Assembly: GCF_028561755.1 (NCBI RefSeq)
Contig: NZ_JAQQTD010000001.1
Location: forward strand, 372,001 to 436,000
Reading direction: 5' to 3'
Source: Altibacter sp. HG106
Lineage (GTDB): Bacteria; Bacteroidota; Bacteroidia; Flavobacteriales; Flavobacteriaceae
DNA: 64,000 bases
Part shown: piece after piece, positions 41,271-50,220 of the stretch
Position numbering within the stretch: position 1 is the first letter of the stretch
How the letters are laid out: each line of letters opens with the position of its first letter
Translations under genes and position numbers: made by a program
The notes under the pieces: model-generated
Seen by the model: the letters and a program-made list of their open reading frames with translations, nothing else
Told to the model about the DNA's origin: nothing
Databases searched by the model: none

Positions 41271-42551
41271 ATGAAACCAACCATCTCAACACTGTTGTTC
41301 ATTTTCACAATAGTCTTCGTACCGGCCACCACCATGGCACAAATGTCGCAGGATATCGCCAATATTGAAAACAAGGTAATTGAGTGGCGACGGTATTTCC
41401 ACGAAAACCCAGAACTCTCCAATCGCGAATTCAACACCGCAAAAAAAATCGCCGAACATCTCAATGCCCTCGGAATGGAGGTACAAACCGAAATCGCTAA
41501 GACGGGCGTTGTGGGTATCTTAAAAGGAAATCGCCCCGGAAAGGTGTTAGCCTTACGCGCCGATATTGACGCGCTACCCGTTACCGAACGTGTGGATTTG
41601 CCGTTTAAAAGTGAAGTCACCACTACCTTTCGCGGAGTCGAAACGGGAGTGATGCACGCTTGCGGTCACGACACACACATCGCTATTTTAATGGGCGTAG
41701 CCGAAGTGCTTTCTAAAAATAATGACTTTGCCGGTACGATCAAGTTTATATTTCAACCGGCGGAAGAAGGTGCCCCTCCCGGAGAAGAGGGCGGAGCCGA
41801 ATTGATGGTCAAAGAGAACGTCTTGAAAAATCCGGATGTGGATGCGATCTTCGGACTCCATATCGGGGCGCAACAACCTATTGGCACCATCGCCTACAAA
41901 CCGGGCGGTATCATGGCCGCCTCACAGAGTTTTGAAATCAATATCAAAGGAAAGCAAACCCATGGTTCTATGCCCTGGGGAGGTGTAGACCCAATCATGG
42001 CGGGAGTGAAGATCATCGACGGACTACAAACCTTGATTTCGCGAGAATCGCCCCTTACTCAGGAAGCAGCGGTGTTGTCCATCGGAAAATTTTCGAGTGG
42101 GGTTCGCAGCAATATCATTCCGGAGGAGGCAAAGATTATTGGCACCTTGCGTACGTTAGATCGCGATATGCAAAAAATGATTAATAGACGCATGGAAGAA
42201 ATGGTTCCTGCGATCGCAAAGGTATATCGCGCCGAAGCGACCATTGATATTGAAAAGGGCTACCCCATCACCTACAACGATCCCCAATTGACCGCCCAAA
42301 TGCTACCTTCCCTAAACAAGGCTGCCGGAGACGACCGGGTTGTTGAAATCAAAGCGATTACCGGGGCTGAAGATTTTTCCTTCTTCGCAGAAGAAGTTCC
42401 TGGATTGTATTTTTTCTTAGGTGGAAAAGCACCCGATGACGACAATCCAGCGCCACACCATACGCCAGATTTCAGAATAGACGAAGCAGGAATGCTATTG
42501 GGTGTGAAGGCCTTTGTACAACTTAGCATGGATTATTTAAACACTCCCTAA
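41271..42551 (+). CDS. Secreted M20D amidohydrolase (second of a tandem pair)
   Basis: The 426-residue product is a close paralogue of the preceding enzyme, in the same order: signal peptide (ISTLLFIFTIVFVPATTMAQ), LRADIDALP, MHACGHDTH, QPAEEGAPPGEEGG and GAEDFSFF. The two coding regions align along their full length with many identical blocks, so they arose by tandem duplication. The gene starts 1 bp after the first amidohydrolase ends, and its stop shares a base with the next gene's ATG (TAATG). All metal and catalytic residues are retained, so both are probably active, perhaps with different substrates. Confidence 0.9.
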   Translation: MKPTISTLLFIFTIVFVPATTMAQMSQDIANIENKVIEWRRYFHENPELSNREFNTAKKIAEHLNALGMEVQTEIAKTGVVGILKGNRPGKVLALRADIDALPVTERVDLPFKSEVTTTFRGVETGVMHACGHDTHIAILMGVAEVLSKNNDFAGTIKFIFQPAEEGAPPGEEGGAELMVKENVLKNPDVDAIFGLHIGAQQPIGTIAYKPGGIMAASQSFEINIKGKQTHGSMPWGGVDPIMAGVKIIDGLQTLISRESPLTQEAAVLSIGKFSSGVRSNIIPEEAKIIGTLRTLDRDMQKMINRRMEEMVPAIAKVYRAEATIDIEKGYPITYNDPQLTAQMLPSLNKAAGDDRVVEIKAITGAEDFSFFAEEVPGLYFFLGGKAPDDDNPAPHHTPDFRIDEAGMLLGVKAFVQLSMDYLNTP

Positions 42552-44167
42552 TGGAAGCTGTGTTATCTTTTCTGAAAACGATTCCGTGGTGGGCATGGGT
42601 ACTGCTCTTTTTAGCACTGGTTGCTATCAAGGATATTTTTTTCAGCAGAAAACATACCATTCTGCATAATTTTCCCATAGTGGGGCACATTCGGTATATG
42701 TTGGAAAGTGTGGGTCCTGAGTTGCGGCAATACATTGTAGCTAACAATCGCGAGGAGCTCCCATTTAATCGTATCGAACGCGGCTGGATATACGCTTCCG
42801 CAAAAAATCAAAACAATTACGAAGGCTTCGGAACCGATCGAGACATTTACGAACCTAACTATATTTTTATCAATAACGCGATGCTTCCGTTCAAGTTGGA
42901 GGCGAATCATCCCAATTCCAAAGACCCCTATTTCTTGCCCTGCGCCAAGGTAATGGGTGCTTTCAGAAATCGAAAAAAACCGTATCGCCCTGCCTCCATC
43001 ATTAATGTTTCCGCCATGAGTTTTGGGTCGCTTTCGGCCCGAGCCATCGAATCGTTGAACCGAGGGTGTGGCAAGGCGCATGCCTACCACAATACGGGCG
43101 AGGGCGGACTCTCCCCCTACCATCAAACAGGAAGTGATGTGGTGTTTCACTTCGGAACAGGGTATTTTGGCGTACGCGATGATGACGGTAATTTTTCGAT
43201 GGAAAAAATGGTAGCGCTTACAAAAAACAATCCTCAGATTCGCGCCATTGAAGTCAAACTCTCCCAAGGAGCAAAACCCGGAAAGGGCGGTGTCCTTCCT
43301 GCCTCAAAAATTACAAGAGAGATCGCAGCTATTCGACACGTTCCCTTAGGCCAAGACGTACTCTCCCCTCCTACCCATTCGGCCTTCGAGGGAATTGAAG
43401 GATTAATTGATTTTGTAGAGGATATTGCGGAAGCCACCGGATTGCCCGTTGGTATTAAAAGTGCGGTTGGAAAGCTGGAGGATTGGAAGAAGCTAGCCAG
43501 ACAAATGGCAGACACGGGCCGAGGCCCCGATTTTATCACCGTCGACGGTGGCGAAGGAGGCACCGGTGCCGCGCCTCCTAGTTTTGCTGACCATGTGGCC
43601 CTACCCTGGATGTTTGGGTTCGCGGAAGTTTATAAAATTTTTAAGCATCATAATATTTGTGATCGCGTGGTTTTTATAGGGAGCGGAAAATTAGGCTTTC
43701 CTGCCAAGGCCGCCATGGCTTTTTCGATGGGCGTAGACGTGATCAACGTGGCCAGAGAGGCCATGCTTTCCATTGGTTGCATACAGGCGCAGTTGTGTCA
43801 TAACAATACCTGTCCGAGCGGCGTGGCCACTCAAAACAAATGGTTGCAACGCGGCATCAACATTCAGGACAAATCGGTGCGGGCGCATTTCTACTTCAAA
43901 AATTTCAGAAAAGAAGTGTTAGAAATGACACATGCTTGCGGTTACGAACATCCCTGTCAATTGACGATGGACGACGCCGAGCTGAGCCTTGGTGACAGAA
44001 ACCTCATCAAAACCCTGGCAGAATCCTTTTCTTATTTGAAAACCTCTGTGCCCTTTGAGTCGATGAAAGCGTTACAAAAATGTCCGCATCTCGGCGGCCA
44101 CTATAATAAGAAGCAGGCCAAGAGTGAAGCCAAAGATCTCAAGAAGAAAAACAGTGTTCGATACTAA
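42551..44167 (+). CDS. Membrane-anchored FMN-binding glutamate-synthase-like protein
   Basis: The 538-residue protein has one N-terminal membrane helix (about 12-28, WWAWVLLFLALVAIKDIF) and a glutamate-synthase central/FMN domain: SMSFGSLSARAIESL, GEGGLSPYH, then KSAVGKLEDWKKLA and VDGGEGGTGAAP for FMN. The cysteines of the 3Fe-4S cluster are conserved at C410, C416 and C421 (CIQAQLCHNNTC). It lacks the amidotransferase domain and the C-terminal beta-helix of GltB, and no GltD-like gene is near. Its reaction is unknown; ferredoxin-linked oxidation of an amino compound is possible. It overlaps the amidohydrolase by 1 bp. Confidence 0.88.
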   Translation: MEAVLSFLKTIPWWAWVLLFLALVAIKDIFFSRKHTILHNFPIVGHIRYMLESVGPELRQYIVANNREELPFNRIERGWIYASAKNQNNYEGFGTDRDIYEPNYIFINNAMLPFKLEANHPNSKDPYFLPCAKVMGAFRNRKKPYRPASIINVSAMSFGSLSARAIESLNRGCGKAHAYHNTGEGGLSPYHQTGSDVVFHFGTGYFGVRDDDGNFSMEKMVALTKNNPQIRAIEVKLSQGAKPGKGGVLPASKITREIAAIRHVPLGQDVLSPPTHSAFEGIEGLIDFVEDIAEATGLPVGIKSAVGKLEDWKKLARQMADTGRGPDFITVDGGEGGTGAAPPSFADHVALPWMFGFAEVYKIFKHHNICDRVVFIGSGKLGFPAKAAMAFSMGVDVINVAREAMLSIGCIQAQLCHNNTCPSGVATQNKWLQRGINIQDKSVRAHFYFKNFRKEVLEMTHACGYEHPCQLTMDDAELSLGDRNLIKTLAESFSYLKTSVPFESMKALQKCPHLGGHYNKKQAKSEAKDLKKKNSVRY

Positions 44168-44196
44168 GGGACGCATCACTACGTTAAACAAATTCT

Positions 44197-44721
44197 ATGG
44201 AAGAACTTACCCAAATTCTCAATTATGTTGCCTACCTCCTACCTGCGGTGGTGGTAGGAATAATCGCTTATTACTTTTTTAAAGGACATACCGCCAATGA
44301 GGAAGGACGGCGTCGTTATCTGATTCAAAAAGAAGCACAAAACAAAATTCTGCCTACACGGTTACAGGCCTACGAACGACTGACCCTTTTCTTAGAACGC
44401 GTAGATCCCAACAAACTGTTGGTTCGAGTGAAACCCTATTCTGACGCGGTTGACGAATACGAAGCCTTGCTTATTCAGAACATCGAACAAGAATTTGATC
44501 ACAATGTCACGCAACAGATCTACGTGACGCCGGAATGCTGGAACCTCATCAACGCAGCCAAGAATGCCACCATCCACGTCATACGACAGGGGGCCATGCA
44601 CGAAAAAGAACACAATGCCGATGGGCTTCGTGAATATTTGCTTCGGAATTTTATGGAAGAAGTAACCCCTTCACAAAAGGCGCTGGCATATATCAAAAAA
44701 GAAGTAGCCGAATTATTCTAG
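44197..44721 (+). CDS. Conserved membrane-anchored flavobacterial protein
   Basis: The 174-residue protein has one N-terminal membrane helix (about 10-28, VAYLLPAVVVGIIAYYFF) and a helical cytoplasmic part (KILPTRLQAYERLTLFLERVDP, then EQEFDHNVTQQIYVTPECWNLI). I recall similarly sized flavobacterial proteins, possibly DUF7935, but do not claim a domain. It lies 29 bp after the glutamate-synthase-like gene on the same strand. Its 3' end overlaps the convergent M1 aminopeptidase gene by 9 bp. Confidence 0.72.
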   Translation: MEELTQILNYVAYLLPAVVVGIIAYYFFKGHTANEEGRRRYLIQKEAQNKILPTRLQAYERLTLFLERVDPNKLLVRVKPYSDAVDEYEALLIQNIEQEFDHNVTQQIYVTPECWNLINAAKNATIHVIRQGAMHEKEHNADGLREYLLRNFMEEVTPSQKALAYIKKEVAELF

Positions 44722-46764
44722 CACACGATCTAGATAAGCGCGCTCGGCCGGCGGAAAAGACGTCCTTGTTTCTAAGAGCGCTTCTTTGAGGCCGGGACTT
44801 TTCAGCAACTCACCTAATAGATTTCTCGCTTCCGAGCGAAATCGCCAATTGGGATGCGTACAGGCATTGATGATGCTTTCAATAACGCCTTCATTATAAA
44901 GCTGCAATTCGTTTATATATTGAAACGCTTTCTGACGTATTTCAAAGCTATATTCTTTGGTCGCATACGACCGTAATTCGTTTTTAAAAGCTTCGGTAGC
45001 CTCGGGTTCGTACGTTTCCGTTGCCAACGCTAAGGCTAGCCACAGCTGCCGAATGTTCTTGTCCTGAAACCCCTCGACCCCTTTCATTTGATCTAAATAC
45101 GTCTTTCGTTGTTCAGGAAATTGAGCCCATAATTGGTAGAGTGCGATTTCTTGGGTCACATAGCTATCATCTTTCAACAAGCCTTCGTAGCGTTCCCGTA
45201 GTTCCGCAGGAATTCGCTCTAAGGAACTAGCAATGGCCTGTCGCACAAAAAGATTATTAGAATCGAACCCTTTTTTGTACAAGGGCAGTGCTTTTTCAAT
45301 GGGTTCCGAAGCGAGTTGATAGATGGCTTCCTGCCCTATAAAGTCATTTGGAAAGATGAGTGCCCCTTCCAACAGCGCTTTCTTATCTTCCCATGGAAGC
45401 GAACGCAGGGCTGCTATTTCGAAATACGATTCCATGAAGGCCGACTTCATTAATGACTGATACGCTTGTTCGGCCTTAAACGCCGTTTGCTGCAACCAGT
45501 CTTTTTCCCAGGAAGCAATATCGACCGAGGTCTCTTCCCGGACGGCTTCCAGAAAATCGGAAGTGGTAACATTGGCATAGGCATATTTGGTAAGGTAAGA
45601 TTGTACGGCGCGATCGAATGCGGCACTGCCAATGAGTTCTTCCAAGATGTGTAGGGCCCAGGCTCCTTTTTCATAAAAGGTCAAGGAGGAAGCATTAGGG
45701 TCTAATAACCGCTGTCCTTTTCCCTGATCACTAGCTTCTTTCAATTGTTCGGCCGTGTTGTATAACTTCCAGTAATAATAATCTTCTCCAAAAATTTCTC
45801 GTTCGGCAAGTAGGGCGTAATACGTGGCAAAGCCCTCCTGAAGCCAATGATGTGCTCCCGAGGTTTCCGTCACCAAATTTCCAAACCATTGATGAGCGAG
45901 TTCGTGGGCATTGACATTTACATAGTTGCGATCGTTGAAGCCAATCTCGTCTACCACAAATGCTTCGGAAAAGATCGTGGCAGTTGTATTTTCCATGCCT
46001 GCATAGAGAAAATCACGAACGGGGGCTTGTTTGTAGTTTTGCCACGGATAGGCGACCCCTATTTTTTCTTCCAGAAAGTTGAAGAGCTCCTCGGAATGTC
46101 GATAGGTTGCCTTCGCTTTTTTAGCATCTTCCTGGCGGTAGAATAACGATATAGGCACTCCCGATTCGGAACGGAGGGTTGTAATGTCAAAATTTCCCAT
46201 CACGAAGGCCACCAGGTAGCTCGCCATAGGATGCGTCATGTCGTATTTCCACCCAATTTTATCATGTATTGCTTCCCTAGACAGTAACGCTCCATTGGCC
46301 ATGACCTCCTGGTCGTTGGGAGCCACTATCGTCAGGTCGAATTCAATTTTATCGTTCATATCGTCTACACTTGGAAGCCAATGCGAGGTATATTTCCCTT
46401 GTCCCTGAGTCCAAATCTGGTCTCCGGTAAAGTAGAGGGTTTGCTTAGGAACGGCACGATAACGGAACGAGGTGGTATAGGAAGCACCTTTTTTAAAATC
46501 GCTTCGGAAAACAATTGCCTTATCCTCGGCCGTAATAGTCATTTCTTCAGAATCGAAGTCGAGAAGCGTCATGTTAACAGCGTCGAGTCGTACTTCCGAA
46601 GCATCCTTCAGCAGTTGGAACGTTACCGTCACCGTTCCCGTGACACTTTTCGTTTCCGCTTTTGGTTCAATGGTGGCCGTAATATTTTCTACATCTACGG
46701 TGGAAACCTGCGCCCAAAAAGGAGTCGCAATACATAAAAACAGGGTAAGGAGTAGGTATTTCAT
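44713..46764 (-). CDS. M1-family aminopeptidase
   Basis: The 683-residue protein has a signal peptide (LLLTLFLCIATPFWAQ) and the M1 zinc motif HELAH (287-291) with the third ligand in LQEGFATYY (near 310). GMENTTATIF is the exopeptidase GxMEN signature. A C-terminal helical HEAT-like region follows. It would remove N-terminal residues from peptides in the periplasm or outside the cell. Divergent to recG with 46 bp between starts. Length is normal for bacterial secreted M1 enzymes. Confidence 0.93.
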   Translation of the reverse strand: MKYLLLTLFLCIATPFWAQVSTVDVENITATIEPKAETKSVTGTVTVTFQLLKDASEVRLDAVNMTLLDFDSEEMTITAEDKAIVFRSDFKKGASYTTSFRYRAVPKQTLYFTGDQIWTQGQGKYTSHWLPSVDDMNDKIEFDLTIVAPNDQEVMANGALLSREAIHDKIGWKYDMTHPMASYLVAFVMGNFDITTLRSESGVPISLFYRQEDAKKAKATYRHSEELFNFLEEKIGVAYPWQNYKQAPVRDFLYAGMENTTATIFSEAFVVDEIGFNDRNYVNVNAHELAHQWFGNLVTETSGAHHWLQEGFATYYALLAEREIFGEDYYYWKLYNTAEQLKEASDQGKGQRLLDPNASSLTFYEKGAWALHILEELIGSAAFDRAVQSYLTKYAYANVTTSDFLEAVREETSVDIASWEKDWLQQTAFKAEQAYQSLMKSAFMESYFEIAALRSLPWEDKKALLEGALIFPNDFIGQEAIYQLASEPIEKALPLYKKGFDSNNLFVRQAIASSLERIPAELRERYEGLLKDDSYVTQEIALYQLWAQFPEQRKTYLDQMKGVEGFQDKNIRQLWLALALATETYEPEATEAFKNELRSYATKEYSFEIRQKAFQYINELQLYNEGVIESIINACTHPNWRFRSEARNLLGELLKSPGLKEALLETRTSFPPAERAYLDRVLE

Positions 46765-46810
46765 ACGATGCAGGCTGCAAATGTTCTGCCAAAATAAGTA
46801 AATTCGTTGT

Positions 46811-48916
46811 ATGAGCCAGCGATTTCTTCAGACCCCAATCGAATACCTAAAAGGGATGGGACCGCAACGAGGAGATTTACTACGGAAAGAATTAGGGATT
46901 CACACCTTTCAAGACCTCATGCATCTTTTTCCGAATCGGTATTTAGATCGTACCACCTATCACAAGATCAACCAATTACGAAATTCTAATGCCGATGTGC
47001 AGGTCATCGGAAAGATCATCAATCTAAAAACAGTAGCCCAAAAAAGAGGAAAACGTCTGGTAGCGACTTTTGTGGACGATACCGGAACCATGGAATTGGT
47101 ATGGTTTCGCGGTCATAAGTGGATTCGAGAGCATCTTAAAATTAATGAACCCTATGTGGTCTTCGGAAAAGTAAATTTGTTTAACGGTCTATTTTCCATG
47201 CCACACCCCGATATGGAAGTATGGAAGGAACATAAAAACAAGCGTCGCGCTGCCTTACAGCCCTTATACCCGTCTACCGAAAAGCTTACCAATAGTGGTA
47301 TCACAAACAAGCTTATGCGAAGTTTGATCGCACAATTATTTCAGGATTCGCAGCTTCAGTTTCGGGAAACCCTTCCTGAAGCATTGCGGGCCGAACTTCG
47401 TCTCATGGGAAAGAAAGAGGCCATGATCTCCATTCACTTTCCGCCGCATAATAGTGCCTTAGCAAAGGCACAGTATCGTTTGAAGTTTGAAGAATTATTT
47501 TATGTACAGCTGCAATTGATTCAAAAGAATTTGCTTCACAAATCAAAATTTAAAGGGCATCCTTTCCCTGAGGTGGGTGCCTATTTTAATACCTTTTATG
47601 AAACGCATCTGCCCTTTGAGCTCACCGATGCTCAAAAACGGGTAATCAAAGAGATTCGCAATGATCTGGGCAGTGTCGCCCAAATGAACCGTCTTCTACA
47701 AGGCGATGTAGGTAGCGGAAAAACCATTGTCGCCTTTATGTCGATGCTCATTGCGCTCGACAATGGATTTCAGGCTTGCTTAATGGCGCCTACGGAAATC
47801 CTTGCTGTGCAGCATTATCAGGGACTGCAGGAATGGTGTGCGCTTATGGACATTGAGATCGCGCTACTGACGGGCACGACCAAAGCTTCCGAACGAAAAG
47901 GCTTGTTCTCGGACCTGGAATCGGGCCAACTGCAACTCTTGGTAGGCACGCACGCCTTACTGGAAGATCCCGTGGTGTTTCACAATCTCGGACTCGCCAT
48001 TATTGATGAGCAACACCGCTTTGGAGTAGCGCAGCGAAGTAAACTGTGGAAAAAAAATGTGCGACCGCCGCATATTTTGGTGATGACAGCGACGCCTATT
48101 CCACGTACCCTGGCCATGAGCCTCTATGGCGACCTGGATATCAGCACCATCGATGAGCTACCGCCCGGAAGGAAAGACATAAAGACCGTGCATCGATACG
48201 ATGCGAATCGTCTAAACGTGTTTCGTTTTCTGAAAGAGGAAATTGCAAAAGGTCGGCAAGTATATATTGTATACCCCTTGATTCAGGAAAGCGCAACTAT
48301 GGATTACAAGGATCTTATGGATGGTTACGAAAGTATTGTGCGAGAATTCCCATTGCCACAGTATCAGGTTTCGATTGTCCACGGAAAAATGAAATCGACT
48401 GACAAAGACTACGAAATGGAGCGTTTTGTAAAAGGTGAAACGAATATCATGGTAGCGACCACCGTAATTGAGGTGGGCGTTAATGTTCCCAACGCTTCGG
48501 TGATGGTGATTGAGAGTGCTGAACGCTTCGGACTCTCACAATTACATCAGCTACGAGGTCGCGTGGGAAGAGGGGCAGAACAAAGTTACTGTATTTTAAT
48601 GACGGGTGCGAAGCTTTCCGAAGACGCCAAAACCCGTTTGCAAACGATGGTACAAACTACCGATGGTTTCGAGATCGCCGAAACCGACCTAAAACTTCGC
48701 GGGCCCGGTAATTTGATGGGCACGCAGCAAAGCGGAATGCTAACCCTTCAGATCGCGGATATTACTAAAGATGGCCCGATTTTAAAAATAGCGCGATCGT
48801 ATGCGCAACAGCTCTTACAGAAAGATCCTAATCTTTCCGAAGCAGCCCATCAAAACGTGCTCTTTACACTTCGCGAAATTGGGAAAGATCGAGGCTTGTG
48901 GAAATATATTTCGTGA
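46811..48916 (+). CDS. recG: ATP-dependent DNA helicase RecG
   Basis: The 701-residue protein has an N-terminal wedge/OB domain (about 1-230; VIGKIINLKTVAQKRGKRLVA), helicase motif I GDVGSGKT (about 296-303), motif II IIDEQHRFG, the TATPIPRTLA motif III, and C-terminal motifs with ATTVIEVGVNVPNA and QLRGRVGRG. RecG regresses and remodels stalled replication forks and Holliday junctions. Length is typical. It ends exactly at the base before the convergent TlpA-like gene's stop, with no terminator between them. Confidence 0.97.
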   Translation: MSQRFLQTPIEYLKGMGPQRGDLLRKELGIHTFQDLMHLFPNRYLDRTTYHKINQLRNSNADVQVIGKIINLKTVAQKRGKRLVATFVDDTGTMELVWFRGHKWIREHLKINEPYVVFGKVNLFNGLFSMPHPDMEVWKEHKNKRRAALQPLYPSTEKLTNSGITNKLMRSLIAQLFQDSQLQFRETLPEALRAELRLMGKKEAMISIHFPPHNSALAKAQYRLKFEELFYVQLQLIQKNLLHKSKFKGHPFPEVGAYFNTFYETHLPFELTDAQKRVIKEIRNDLGSVAQMNRLLQGDVGSGKTIVAFMSMLIALDNGFQACLMAPTEILAVQHYQGLQEWCALMDIEIALLTGTTKASERKGLFSDLESGQLQLLVGTHALLEDPVVFHNLGLAIIDEQHRFGVAQRSKLWKKNVRPPHILVMTATPIPRTLAMSLYGDLDISTIDELPPGRKDIKTVHRYDANRLNVFRFLKEEIAKGRQVYIVYPLIQESATMDYKDLMDGYESIVREFPLPQYQVSIVHGKMKSTDKDYEMERFVKGETNIMVATTVIEVGVNVPNASVMVIESAERFGLSQLHQLRGRVGRGAEQSYCILMTGAKLSEDAKTRLQTMVQTTDGFEIAETDLKLRGPGNLMGTQQSGMLTLQIADITKDGPILKIARSYAQQLLQKDPNLSEAAHQNVLFTLREIGKDRGLWKYIS

Positions 48917-50149
48917 TTATTCTTGTAGTAAGCTCGCAACAAACCGCTCAAATTCCTGTGTGAATTCAGTATAGACTTCACCGGTTGCCTTGCCGTTAAA
49001 ACCCGTGTGTATCTTACGAACCTTACCCTGTTTATCCAGAAAAATAGTCGTGGGATATGATAATACATGATTCAACATGGGCAGTTTGTCGTTGGCTTTC
49101 TGCTTGTCGCTACTTCCGTATTGCGCTAACAAAATGGGGTATGGCACTTCTTTGCGTTCTTTCAATCGGCTTATCGCTTCCATCGCTTTTTCTTGCGTGG
49201 GTGCATATTCAAAAGCGAGGGACACAAATTCCAGATCGGGGTCATCATTTTCTTTTAGATATTCCACGTAATATTCTGTTTCGTCCAAACAATTCGGGCA
49301 CCACGTTCCCATGATTTGCACGATTACCACCTTGTCTTGAAACTTCGGATCTTCTAAAGAAACTAACTCCCCTTCCGTATTCGGAAATTCGAACGCCAGC
49401 GTTTCATAGCCAGGTTTCAAAAAGGTGAGGGAATCGGCTGCTTGCAATTCGTACTCGTCATTCCGCTTGGCGACAAAAGGTTCCACCCAATGATTCCCGC
49501 TGTAAAACGTTCCATTCATGGTGCTGTCAGACACCTTAGCTTCAAACAGAAATACATGGGCCCCATCGAAAGTAGAAAGTCGCAAGGAATCACCTTCCAC
49601 TATGCCCTCCAAAAAGCGATAGTCGCCTGTCAAGGTTCGAAAGGTCCCGGTAACCCGATCACCCATTTGCTCGAAAATTCCCTTCGCTATATATCGGTCG
49701 CTTTCACTCTCTGGACTAAACACGGTTTCCCAAGTGCCTGAGACATTCGCCTGGGCGGGAGCAACTCCTTGAAAACGAGCTGCATTCTCATACTCCATCT
49801 CAAAAGGAACCACACGATCGAGACTCGGTTTGATATACTTTCCAGTGATTTTGGCTTCGGAAAAAACTCCTTTAAACACCCCTTCAAAGACGGGGTGCGA
49901 CATGACAACGCTATCTCCGTCAAACGCGATATCGGTCCATTCAATAACTTCGGAAGCGTTGGTAATGGTAACCACATTTGCTTCAGACCAATGCATAGTG
50001 ACCGGAAGCGTTTTTTCAGGCGTAAGCTGAAAGGTTAATCTCCAGTCACCCGGTTTGGGACGTTTCGATTCCGAAGCACAAGACAGCAAAAAAATACTAA
50101 CAATAAGCGCCCCTAAAAAAGGCGTAAAAGAGCGGTTGAAATTCAGCAT
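48917..50149 (-). CDS. TlpA-like thioredoxin-fold lipoprotein
   Basis: The 410-residue product has a lipoprotein signal (ALIVSIFLLSC, cysteine at 24), a beta-rich N-terminal domain (about 35-255) of the kind seen in flavobacterial TlpA proteins, and a C-terminal thioredoxin-like domain with the active-site WCPNC in MGTWCPNCLDE. It would reduce disulphides or act in a thiol pathway in the periplasm. Start is divergent from pheT by 71 bp, and its 3' end abuts recG. Confidence 0.9.
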   Translation of the reverse strand: MLNFNRSFTPFLGALIVSIFLLSCASESKRPKPGDWRLTFQLTPEKTLPVTMHWSEANVVTITNASEVIEWTDIAFDGDSVVMSHPVFEGVFKGVFSEAKITGKYIKPSLDRVVPFEMEYENAARFQGVAPAQANVSGTWETVFSPESESDRYIAKGIFEQMGDRVTGTFRTLTGDYRFLEGIVEGDSLRLSTFDGAHVFLFEAKVSDSTMNGTFYSGNHWVEPFVAKRNDEYELQAADSLTFLKPGYETLAFEFPNTEGELVSLEDPKFQDKVVIVQIMGTWCPNCLDETEYYVEYLKENDDPDLEFVSLAFEYAPTQEKAMEAISRLKERKEVPYPILLAQYGSSDKQKANDKLPMLNHVLSYPTTIFLDKQGKVRKIHTGFNGKATGEVYTEFTQEFERFVASLLQE

Positions 50150-50192
50150 GCCCGAAAGTAAGAAATATAGGCCAGAAAAAAGCGATAAATAG

Positions 50193-50200
50193 TATCTTTG
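50193..50200 (+). promoter_or_regulatory. -7 promoter element of pheT
   Basis: TATCTTTG is an exact TAnnTTTG match 20 bp before ATG 50221. Confidence 0.7.
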
Positions 50201-50220
50201 CGGTCTCTTAACAACCGATT

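Noticed and set aside
39980-42551. The two M20 genes as an assembly duplication
   Set aside because: They differ throughout in sequence, including signal peptides and linker residues, so they are diverged paralogues.
42611-43267. A 218-codon open frame antisense to the glutamate-synthase-like gene
   Set aside because: It is fully contained in a gene with clear FMN and Fe-S motifs and has no recognisable features of its own.
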